Notes under the pieces: generated by a model
What the model saw: the letters and a program-made list of their open reading frames with translations, nothing else
Databases searched by the model: none
What the model was told of the DNA's origin: nothing
Source of the DNA: an uncultured Lachnospiraceae bacterium
GTDB lineage: Bacteria; Bacillota; Clostridia; Lachnospirales; Lachnospiraceae
DNA: 64,000 bases
Direction: 5' to 3'
Assembly: GCA_900316665.1 (NCBI GenBank)
Contig: ONDV01000004.1
Span: forward strand, 49,344 to 113,343
In this document: positions 43,801-52,253 of the stretch, one piece after another
How the letters are laid out: every line of letters starts with the position of its first letter
How positions within the stretch are numbered: the stretch's first letter is position 1
Position numbers and translations under genes: made by a program

Positions 43801-46800
43801 TTATTCCTTGTTGACCAAATGGTCCGGATCCGGGATATCATATCCTCCGGAAAGAATAAATTCTGTAAGAAGCTCATCTACTCTGTTATTCACACGAAAA
43901 GCCGGCAGTCGTTTTCCGTCGACCTTAGCAAAATATTCCTGGGCTTTTTCCCGGATAACAGTGGACTTTAACTCGTCAAATCTTCCATATTCATTCAAAT
44001 TCTGCTTTGTAACATGCGTCTCCATCATCTTCTTAAGAAGCTGCTGTGAGCAGCCAAGATATTTGGAAAGTCGCTCGATCTGTCTGTTTTTTGCACTATG
44101 GGCATACTCTACTATGTAGTCCATAAAGGTCTTGCCCTCAGTAAAATGCGCATCTCCTGTCTGCACGTCGTGAAGAAAAAGATTAGCATATTTCTGATCC
44201 TCCTGAGAAAGAAAGGCAAAGGATTTATGAAGCTCTTCCAATGTCTCTTCACGAGCTCTCGGATCTACGGTCGGATCATCCAGTTCTTTCTTCCACTTCT
44301 CAAAACGGGAATTCATATAATCGTTATCTATGACACCGGTATTTAATTCCGTAAGATACGGATCTATCGGGAAGGTAATATCATCTCCGCCACCACCCGT
44401 GGAACCAGAGCCTTTACCACGAAGCTCCTTATAACGCTTTAAAAGAATATCATACTGTTCCTCAGTAGGAATGAGTGAAATGATTTCTTCCGGACTCTCA
44501 TCTTCCGGGTCGATTCTGGAGGAATACTCTGTCTGTTCCCATTTAAATCCCTGGATCCTTGCCGCTTGCAAATAACTTGAAAACTCCCGGAAAAGTTTTG
44601 CAAACTTTGCCTTTGAAGGAAGATCAGCCGGCAAACGGTCCATATCAGGAACCTTTGCATTTTTGAAGATATTCACCATATCCTGAAAGCTTACATTCAT
44701 ATGGCGGATATTATCCGGAAGGTGATCGGCAAAAAGTCCCTGCGGACGGTCACCGGAATAGAGTTTTACAGCATCCTCTATATTTCGCTTCATAGTATGT
44801 GGCAGGCGATAATAACGTATCGATCCAAATGGCTTTTCATTGATATTAAAAAGCCGGTTGGTACGCGAAAACGCCTGGATCAGGTTCTGATATACAAGCA
44901 CCTTGTCCAGATAGAGTGTATTGACCCATTTGGAATCGAAGCCAGTCAGCATCTGGTTCACCACGATAAGAAGATCCAACTGCTTTTCTGGCTTGATCTT
45001 TTCATAAGGCCTTTTATGCGCAAGGCGGGCAGAGACATCCTTCTTAAATTTTGCGTATCCTCCGATATCGAAATTCTGATCAAAGAGACTGTTGTAGTCA
45101 TTTAGCATCTCTTTTAGTCCATCTTCCTTTTCAAGAGATTTTTTTCCATCCTTATTATCGATCGTAGGATCAAAAAGGCCTGTCACCTTAAGATCCGGAT
45201 ACTTTTCATGGAATTTACGATAGTAGCTAACTGCCTCAGGAATACTGGAGGTCGCAAGGATAGCATGAAACTTATTATTTCGACTCATCGTAAGCCAGTT
45301 GCTTCCGATATCTTCTACCACGGCATATTGATATTCGTCTGTCTGCCAGGCCTCTGGACCGATATAGTCCTCAATACCGCGGCAATACTTTCCTGTCTCG
45401 TCCATATGCCCTGCCATAGGCACCTCTGAAGCGGACATGAAATGATAGTATTTCTTACTCATTACCGAATCAGCAAGCACCTCTGCAAGTGACTTACCTC
45501 CTGCTTCGTGGATCGCCACCTTCTGGCGCATTGTCTTGTCAGGATAGACCATCACCATCGTCGGATCAAATCCCAGGACATTCTTATCCCGGATACCGTC
45601 TGCAATGCTGTATCGATGCAGCTCATCGCCAAAAATATCCGCTGTGGTGCTTAAGGCCTGCTCGTTTTCATGAAAAACAGGCGTACCGGTAAATCCAAAA
45701 AAGAGTGCATTGGGAAAGGTTTCTTTTATGGTGGCCAGCATCTCACCGAAAGTGGAACGGTGACATTCATCAATAATGAAGACCAGTCGCTTTTCCTTCA
45801 TACTTTCCAAATCTTTGGCTCGCATTTTTACAGCTGCATCTGCCTTGATATTACTCATCTTCTGAATCGAAGAAACAATAAGGGTATTCTTCGGATCACT
45901 GCTTGTCAGCTTGGATATTAAGGTAATTGTGTCTTCTGTCTCCTGCACATCATCCGCATTGTCAGCGAAGGCACGGTATTCCTTCAAGGATTGCGTACCT
46001 AGTTCGATCCGATCCATCAGGAAAACAACCTTGTCTGCATCCTTCGAATTGGCGATCAGCTGCGCAGATTTGAAGGAGGTCATTGTTTTGCCAGAACCAG
46101 TTGTATGCCAGACGTAACCTCCATGCTGATTTCCTTCCTCCCAATCGTTTTTGGCAACACGATCGGATATTTTATTGGCGGCATAGTACTGGTAGCTCCG
46201 CATGACCTTCAGTACACCGTCAGAATCATCAGCGACTGTGTAAAAACCAATCATTTTATGCGCCATTGGAATTGACAGAAGTTCTTCTGCAATGCGTTTC
46301 CAGGCATTGATTGGATCATTATTCACATCAGCCCAATGAAAATAGAAGTCAGAATTGAAGTGGCCATCCGGACCCGGATTTGCAAAGTACAGCGTCTCTT
46401 CCGGATTCATTGCAACAAAGACTTGAACCAGAGAGAAAAGTCCTGTGAAGATACCTTCATGAGCATACTTTTGAATCTGATTCACAGCCTCAGTTACCGG
46501 AACACCGGTTTTCTTCAATTCAATATGGAAAACCGGCATGCCATTGATCAGAAGCATGAGATCACCACGGCGATCCTGCAGGACCTTTTCATGTCGAGGA
46601 AAGATCGGCTGCTCTACTATCTGATAACGGCTTTTCCCGCCAGCAATTTCCATACGATCATAGATCCTGAGACTTACTTCCTTACCATAATGCAGGGAAT
46701 CATCAGGATTCTTTCGGATTATGGAAACAGTTTTTCCATTAATAAATCCATTCAATGCAATCGGAGTCCGGCGTTCTCTGATCTGCTCCAGGAGTTCATC

Positions 46801-46992
46801 CATCTCCTCCGGAATAAGCGGACAATTATTAAGCCGGTCAATATCTCTGTTATTCTCAAAAAGGATATCCGCCCAGTTCCGGATCAGATCCTTTTCGGTA
46901 GGATACTGAATTACCTTCTTCTCCCAGCCATAACTCTGTAACGCAGCGATAAGTGCTCGTTCAAAGTCAGCTTCATGATCAAAATGTTCCAT
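43801..46992 (-). CDS. hsdR: Type I restriction enzyme R subunit
   Basis: 1063 residues. N-terminal nuclease domain with the PD-ExK pattern (RRGDLMLLINGMPVFHIELKK), then an SF2 translocase: Walker A in VWHTTGSGKTMTSF, LVFIIDECHRSTFGEM (DECH box), FFGFTGTPVF (motif III) and later LLIVVNQMLTGFDSKWVNTLYLDK and QAFSRTNRLF (motifs V, VI). The C-terminal helical region (residues 850-1063) would contact HsdM. ATG 46992 with GGAG. Cuts unmethylated DNA after ATP-driven translocation. Complete, no disruption seen. Confidence 0.97.
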   Translation of the reverse strand: MEHFDHEADFERALIAALQSYGWEKKVIQYPTEKDLIRNWADILFENNRDIDRLNNCPLIPEEMDELLEQIRERRTPIALNGFINGKTVSIIRKNPDDSLHYGKEVSLRIYDRMEIAGGKSRYQIVEQPIFPRHEKVLQDRRGDLMLLINGMPVFHIELKKTGVPVTEAVNQIQKYAHEGIFTGLFSLVQVFVAMNPEETLYFANPGPDGHFNSDFYFHWADVNNDPINAWKRIAEELLSIPMAHKMIGFYTVADDSDGVLKVMRSYQYYAANKISDRVAKNDWEEGNQHGGYVWHTTGSGKTMTSFKSAQLIANSKDADKVVFLMDRIELGTQSLKEYRAFADNADDVQETEDTITLISKLTSSDPKNTLIVSSIQKMSNIKADAAVKMRAKDLESMKEKRLVFIIDECHRSTFGEMLATIKETFPNALFFGFTGTPVFHENEQALSTTADIFGDELHRYSIADGIRDKNVLGFDPTMVMVYPDKTMRQKVAIHEAGGKSLAEVLADSVMSKKYYHFMSASEVPMAGHMDETGKYCRGIEDYIGPEAWQTDEYQYAVVEDIGSNWLTMSRNNKFHAILATSSIPEAVSYYRKFHEKYPDLKVTGLFDPTIDNKDGKKSLEKEDGLKEMLNDYNSLFDQNFDIGGYAKFKKDVSARLAHKRPYEKIKPEKQLDLLIVVNQMLTGFDSKWVNTLYLDKVLVYQNLIQAFSRTNRLFNINEKPFGSIRYYRLPHTMKRNIEDAVKLYSGDRPQGLFADHLPDNIRHMNVSFQDMVNIFKNAKVPDMDRLPADLPSKAKFAKLFREFSSYLQAARIQGFKWEQTEYSSRIDPEDESPEEIISLIPTEEQYDILLKRYKELRGKGSGSTGGGGDDITFPIDPYLTELNTGVIDNDYMNSRFEKWKKELDDPTVDPRAREETLEELHKSFAFLSQEDQKYANLFLHDVQTGDAHFTEGKTFMDYIVEYAHSAKNRQIERLSKYLGCSQQLLKKMMETHVTKQNLNEYGRFDELKSTVIREKAQEYFAKVDGKRLPAFRVNNRVDELLTEFILSGGYDIPDPDHLVNKE

Positions 46993-47007
46993 AACATTAC
47001 TCCATTT

Positions 47008-48147
47008 TCATTGATTTACCAGTAGATTTTTCTTTCGTTGATGAAGGGTGATAAGGTTGTCGATACCTTCAAAATACTGCCCTATTTTCACCTGTTCTTC
47101 CTTTTCTGGCATCACAACAGGAAAGTCAACAAGTATATTTTGGTTAAGATGTTTTATGGTTCCACCAGTAGCTTTTTGACCAACATAATCCATCAAAAAC
47201 GGTGCTTTAAGGTATTGGAAAAGATACTTACCATCTACTTCATTTTCATTTCTTATTTCAATATTAAACACACCTGCATTTAATGTGGCTGGTTTATTCA
47301 ATCCCTGTACATACGCGACTTTCCCAAGCGTTCCATCCTTTGTAATAAGTATACTTCCATCGCTAATTTGAATGTTGCGATCTTGATCATATCTTTCTTT
47401 TTCAACATAATGACATGTTGAAAAATTAATACGTCCATCTTCGAAATCTGTACCTGTTATAAGCATATAATCTCCGTCATCAAGAAACTCAGATGTACGG
47501 AGATTTTGCCATCCTATTCTAGCGTGCATTGTAGCAATCTCTGATAACTTACGCTGTTCCCAAGATATAGTTGAAAGCTGATTTTTCTTGTTTTTCCACG
47601 ATTCTGACTTACTCTGATGAAGGGTGATAAGACAGCCTAGGTTCTTGAAATAGGCACCGATCTTTCTTTGCTCTTCGATATCTTGGGGCATCGATACAGT
47701 CGTTTCAAAGAAATCTGCCGGAGCTATATTCAGCAGACCATGGTTTCTTGCCCCCTCTGCAGCGATTGATTGCACTCCTTTATGCCAGAGATCTGTATCA
47801 TAATAAGTAACCAGATAATCTGAGTCGATTTTTTCCTCATCAAGAATCCGAAATACTATGTAAAGTGTTGATAATACGCCACTTACATACCTGTCGAGCC
47901 TTTTAATTGCACCCCACGGAGCATCCGAAGAAGTGCTTTTGTTGTAGGCAAATTCTCCCTTACGAACAAGGTAATAGCCGCTGACATCTTTGCTTGCGAT
48001 CCGCTTATCGAAGAACTCGTTCTGATCGATCAGGCCATACTGTGCCGAGATGGTCAGTGGAAGTATTGATTCAAGATTTTCATTCTTCCGCGTGATCCTC
48101 TCAACGATGTCCCCCAACTTACGCTGTTCCCAAGATATCGAGGACAA
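47008..48147 (-). CDS. hsdS: Type I specificity subunit, second copy, lacking the usual N-terminal cap
   Basis: About 379 residues. It contains two target-recognition domains with the conserved spacers: SISWEQRKLGDIVERI and later STISWEQRKLSEIATM begin the halves, and GCLITLHQSKSE and DNLITLHQRKKN are the spacer helices. Compared with the first hsdS it lacks the opening PxIRFxGFTDD segment; it starts straight at WEQRK. The best start is a TTG at 48147 (AAAGGA six bases upstream); a TTG at 48183 is the alternative. The 5' end looks like a recombination joint. It may be functional or a reservoir copy. Confidence 0.85.
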   Translation of the reverse strand: MSSISWEQRKLGDIVERITRKNENLESILPLTISAQYGLIDQNEFFDKRIASKDVSGYYLVRKGEFAYNKSTSSDAPWGAIKRLDRYVSGVLSTLYIVFRILDEEKIDSDYLVTYYDTDLWHKGVQSIAAEGARNHGLLNIAPADFFETTVSMPQDIEEQRKIGAYFKNLGCLITLHQSKSESWKNKKNQLSTISWEQRKLSEIATMHARIGWQNLRTSEFLDDGDYMLITGTDFEDGRINFSTCHYVEKERYDQDRNIQISDGSILITKDGTLGKVAYVQGLNKPATLNAGVFNIEIRNENEVDGKYLFQYLKAPFLMDYVGQKATGGTIKHLNQNILVDFPVVMPEKEEQVKIGQYFEGIDNLITLHQRKKNLLVNQ

Positions 48148-48276
48148 ATCACTTCCTTTCACGAAATGTTTTATTCCAATCAAGATTCAGCAAAGCCATC
48201 TTACACTTACTCTTACCCTGAGAGAATGTGAAATGGATTTGCTGTCACTAACAAACCTCATCAGAACTATAAAATA

Positions 48277-49449
48277 CTATACAAACATCTGCTCAAGCAT
48301 AGATTTTTTTATTAGCCTTAATTGTTCCAGCTTACTCTGATGAAGGGTGATAAGGTGGTCGAGCTGCTCGATAAATGTTCCAATTACTTTCTGTTCCTCA
48401 TAACTTGTGGAAGGAATTTTGATTGTTTTCATTCCTTCTATATCAATACTTCGCCCATCTCGGATTCCATATACATGAGGCTTTAAATCTATTTCAATAA
48501 ACTTTTTTGAACGAAAATACGAATAATAGAATCTTGAATCTGTATTTTCACCATGGAATGTATGATACGCAGGGCTTATAATTCCAGTGTTTGTAGCTTT
48601 TTCCAAGCCACCTTCGAAGGAACGGAGATGAACAATAAAGTCACCTTCCTTTACCATCTTGTAATTTGATAGGTTTGCCTTGTCATACAATAAGCTACGG
48701 TCAGATTCATCTCTTCGTACTGTGCCACCTCCTTGAATAATCATAAGAGCCGGTAGCTCCTCGTGGTTCTTCTCAGAGTATTCTACGAATACATCCCCCA
48801 GCTTACGCTGTTCCCAATCGTCAGTAAAACCGGAAAATCTGATTTTGGGTACACGCTCGCCATTTTTTGGAAACATATTTTCAAGCATCGATTTTTTGAC
48901 AATCCGAAGTCTCTCACACTCACGCTGATGAAGGGTGATAAGGTTGTCGAGGTTGTCAAATACCCCTGCGATTTTTTCCTGTTCATCTATCGTAGCAGGT
49001 ATCTCAAATTCGGAATTTGAAATAAGATTCCAATCTGCTCTCGGCATTTTTGAACCTGCTGATTGATTTGCTATATCATCAAACTTCTGTGTCTGTATGA
49101 GACGATAAAGAAACCTTTTTTCAACATTATTTGGTCGCAAAACCCACCAATCTCCTACTGCAACACCTGCGAAATCAGGGTTTATCCAATTATGAAGATA
49201 TGGTCGAAGTTTTCCATATAATACTTGGCTACCATCAAAATAGATTCCTTTTTTGCTCCCCTCTTTATTTCTAATATCCTTGTTTAAAATACCCTCCTCA
49301 GAAATTACATCTTCATATTCTATACTTGGTAAAGTGCTTGATGATTCCTGTGCAGTTGATTCTTTTGAAACTATATCACTGAACTTACGCTGTTCCCAAT
49401 CATCCGTAAAGCCTTTAAATCTTATACTCGGTGCTTTTTTATTCGTCAT
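48277..49449 (-). CDS. hsdS: Type I specificity subunit, first copy
   Basis: 390 residues. Two target-recognition domains, each preceded by IRFKGFTDDWEQRKFSD or IRFSGFTDDWEQRKLGD and followed by DNLITLHQRECERLRIVKKSMLENMF or DHLITLHQSKLEQLRLIKKSMLEQMF, the repeated helices that touch HsdM. It determines the bipartite DNA site recognised by the complex. The ATG overlaps the hsdM stop by 4 bp (ATGA), with GGAGG upstream. It is complete and shares several near-identical DNA patches with the second copy (around WEQRK and ITLHQ), all in direct orientation. Confidence 0.95.
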   Translation of the reverse strand: MTNKKAPSIRFKGFTDDWEQRKFSDIVSKESTAQESSSTLPSIEYEDVISEEGILNKDIRNKEGSKKGIYFDGSQVLYGKLRPYLHNWINPDFAGVAVGDWWVLRPNNVEKRFLYRLIQTQKFDDIANQSAGSKMPRADWNLISNSEFEIPATIDEQEKIAGVFDNLDNLITLHQRECERLRIVKKSMLENMFPKNGERVPKIRFSGFTDDWEQRKLGDVFVEYSEKNHEELPALMIIQGGGTVRRDESDRSLLYDKANLSNYKMVKEGDFIVHLRSFEGGLEKATNTGIISPAYHTFHGENTDSRFYYSYFRSKKFIEIDLKPHVYGIRDGRSIDIEGMKTIKIPSTSYEEQKVIGTFIEQLDHLITLHQSKLEQLRLIKKSMLEQMFV

Positions 49450-52022
49450 GACACACCTCCCAGGAGTTTCTGCAATTCACGGATTCCGGCTATATCACTT
49501 TCAGAACCTGTTAGATCGGAAAGCATTGCAGAAAGTGAGGCTTCCGTGGATTGAATCTCTTTTTCCAGGTCGCTCATCGTAACAGAGTATTTGGTAGACA
49601 GTTCCTGAATATTCTTTGTAAATCCATCTAGTAGATCATCTGCGAGTTTTATTGTTCCTGAGACGATCGGAGATACCCATTTCTCGTGCAGGAGCTGATG
49701 GACTTCAGATTCAGACAGATTCTCAATGGTCTCTTTGGTTTTGATATGCAAAGCTTCCTCACCGCTTCGAATGTCACTCTTGAGTTTTTTCTCTTTTGCG
49801 CTTAACTTTTCAACATTCTGCAATAGTAAAATAAGTTCATCATTTGAAGAAGGGTCTTCCTTTAACTCCTTGATCACGGCTTTAATATTCTTGATAACAA
49901 AAGCATCATTCGTATCATTCAGGGCTTCGGAAATCGTTTCTTTATCTTCTTCACTTAAAGATTCGAGAAGTGCCTCATATTTTCCGGGAATTTCAGAGAG
50001 TTCTTCTTTTTTTGAATGAAGAGCATCGAGATCACTTTTCAGTAAACTCTTCTGCACCAAGTCAAAGGGAAGGATATGTCCCTTCCATCCCTCCTGAACT
50101 TCTGCTTCCTTGCCATTCTTCTTTTTTATGACCATATTGGGATCGACTTTCCTTACTGCTTCCATGCCCTCAGCCTGGATCAGTTCGAGATCGCCGGATA
50201 TGATTAAGAACTCCCCTTCGAAGATCTCGTAAGCCTGATAAGGATCCAGAAGAGGCAGGTCTTTAAAGCGCCGAAATATGTCTGCTGTAATCTCTTCTTC
50301 TCTTCTTGCGGAATTCAGCTTTTCTGCATCATCTATCATACGAGAATCGAGGTAATCACCAAAATCAGAAAAAGCTGACTCAAATTTCCCAAGGAACGCC
50401 TTTACATCTCTATTCTCATAAATGGCTGCTTTTATATCGGAGACCGCCAGAGATACATACTCCCCTTCTCCTGTAAAAAGGGTCGATCGAAGAGTCTGGA
50501 ATACCCTCCAATACGGGTCAAAAGCATGGAGTTCTTTTGCAGGAATCCCACCGAACATGGATGCATAGATATCATAGCTTTCCGCGGTTTCAGATGAGTC
50601 TACATACCGCGGGATATTCAAATTGTAGTCATTCGCGCGTATTTCTTCCCGGCTTACCTTTCTGGAATATTTCTCAATTGTCTTTCGGTCACGCACCGTA
50701 TCAACAATTCTTCGGATATCAGAAGCACGGAGCTTATTATTTTTCCCTTCTTTCGTGAACCCCTTGGAAGCATCGATGATCAGGACATCTGTATGTTCAC
50801 GTTTCTGGCGCAGGATCATAATGATTGTCGGAATACCGGTACCGAAGAAAATATTTGCAGGAAGCCCGATGATGGCATCGATATTATTTTGCTCGATCAG
50901 ATTCTTTCGGATCTCTCCTTCTTCGCCGCCACGGAAAAGAACACCATGCGGAAGAACGATAGTCATGATGCCGTCCGGTTTCAGATGATAGAGGTCATGA
51001 AGGAGAAAGGCATAATCTGCCTTTGATTTCGGGGCAAGTCCATAACGGGAAAACCGAGGGTCGTTCTCCTTTCCTGCCGGATCCCATCTCTGAGAATATG
51101 GCGGATTCGACACCACTGCATCCACATAAAGAGGATCATATGTGCCGACCGGGTCGGATTCATCGAAATATGGCCAGTCCTCCTCCAGCGTATCACCGTT
51201 TCTTGTGACGATGTTGTCAGGAAGTATGCCACACATGACAAGATTCATCCTTGTAAGGTTATAAGTGTTAGATTTCAGCTCCTGTGCGTAATAACGAATA
51301 CGGTTACTGTCGTCCATGTACTTTGCTGTAGTCTGCCCGATTTCACGTAATAGGCTCGCAGAACCTGAGGTCGGATCGTAAATTTTGATCTCCTCGCGCC
51401 CTTTCAGATGGTCTGCTACGATCTCAGACATCAAAAGAGAAACTTCATGCGGGGTATAGAATTCGCCTGCCTTCTTGCCTGCATTCGCTGCAAAATTTGA
51501 AATCAGGTATTCATAGATAAAGCCCAGGACATCATAGTCCTGCTTCCCGTTCATTGGGATCTCATTGATCAGCTGTATCAGGTCGCTGACAGCCTTGGTC
51601 TGGGATCTTGTATTTTCTCCGAGCTTGGAAAGGCCAGTCTCCAGCGTATTGAAAATGCCGTCAAAAACTTTTTTGTGCGACTCTGAAATCAGACGTGAGA
51701 AGGAGGAAAGGGCAGTTCGGACATTATCCACTGAAAAATCCGATCCCATAGAAATCCAGGTCGAGAACATATCCTTATAGGCTATGAAGTAGCCGAGACT
51801 GCGCTGGGCATTTCTTACAGTCTCAGCATCTTCTTCATTTACATACTCCTTGATGTCTTCTTTTGTGTATTCTCTGGCAAGAAGCCAATGCTCCTCCTTG
51901 TCAGACAGATACTTGTAAAATATGAAGCCAAGAATATAATCCTTATATTCATTAGCTTCGATCTTGGACCTCATTCGATTGGCTGATTCCCAGATCTTTG
52001 CGGCAAGCTGCTGTTTGTTCAC
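49446..52022 (-). CDS. hsdM: Type I DNA adenine methyltransferase M subunit
   Basis: 858 residues, starting at GTG (52022) with AGGAGG eight bases upstream. N-terminal HsdM_N helical domain (KIWESANRMRSKIEANEYKDYILGFIFYKYLSD), then the N6_Mtase domain: GEFYTPHEVSLLM, SAM motif IYDPTSGSASLL (a variant of DPxxGSGG) and catalytic NPPY in VVSNPPYSQRWD. The last 330 residues are an unusually long Glu/Lys/Ser-rich coiled-coil extension (KKEELSEIPGKYEALLESLSEEDKE). Methylates the target to protect host DNA. First gene of the island operon hsdM-hsdS-hsdS-hsdR-int. Confidence 0.96.
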   Translation of the reverse strand: MNKQQLAAKIWESANRMRSKIEANEYKDYILGFIFYKYLSDKEEHWLLAREYTKEDIKEYVNEEDAETVRNAQRSLGYFIAYKDMFSTWISMGSDFSVDNVRTALSSFSRLISESHKKVFDGIFNTLETGLSKLGENTRSQTKAVSDLIQLINEIPMNGKQDYDVLGFIYEYLISNFAANAGKKAGEFYTPHEVSLLMSEIVADHLKGREEIKIYDPTSGSASLLREIGQTTAKYMDDSNRIRYYAQELKSNTYNLTRMNLVMCGILPDNIVTRNGDTLEEDWPYFDESDPVGTYDPLYVDAVVSNPPYSQRWDPAGKENDPRFSRYGLAPKSKADYAFLLHDLYHLKPDGIMTIVLPHGVLFRGGEEGEIRKNLIEQNNIDAIIGLPANIFFGTGIPTIIMILRQKREHTDVLIIDASKGFTKEGKNNKLRASDIRRIVDTVRDRKTIEKYSRKVSREEIRANDYNLNIPRYVDSSETAESYDIYASMFGGIPAKELHAFDPYWRVFQTLRSTLFTGEGEYVSLAVSDIKAAIYENRDVKAFLGKFESAFSDFGDYLDSRMIDDAEKLNSARREEEITADIFRRFKDLPLLDPYQAYEIFEGEFLIISGDLELIQAEGMEAVRKVDPNMVIKKKNGKEAEVQEGWKGHILPFDLVQKSLLKSDLDALHSKKEELSEIPGKYEALLESLSEEDKETISEALNDTNDAFVIKNIKAVIKELKEDPSSNDELILLLQNVEKLSAKEKKLKSDIRSGEEALHIKTKETIENLSESEVHQLLHEKWVSPIVSGTIKLADDLLDGFTKNIQELSTKYSVTMSDLEKEIQSTEASLSAMLSDLTGSESDIAGIRELQKLLGGVS

Positions 52023-52141
52023 CTATGTTTCCTCCTGAATACGCTTTTTATTCTTTGTGCGCCAATATCACGCATACTGGCAAGTAATTCTCAGTGAATT
52101 TTCTTCTGGTCTCTATATCACTTTTATAAAACGGATCCCTT

Positions 52142-52200
52142 AAAAATATGCAGCCCGACTATCAGTAATGATTACTACTAGCCGGGCTGTATCATTATCA
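52142..52200. repeat. Right 59-bp direct repeat bounding the restriction island (putative att site)
   Basis: Perfect copy of 42104-42162. The palindrome AGTAATGATTACT is at 52164-52176. It lies 53 bp beyond the glgP stop and would terminate glgP transcription. Confidence 0.92.
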
Positions 52201-52253
52201 AACTTTTCTCAATTTGCCAGCTGAGAACATTGAAGATTTATGAAGCATAAACC

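Noticed and set aside
48184..48276. Plus-strand LTLRECEMDLL resembling the hsdS spacer ITLHQRECE, a possible inverted hsdS remnant
   Set aside because: Similarity is nine or so residues with poor DNA match; too weak to call an invertible hsdS cassette.
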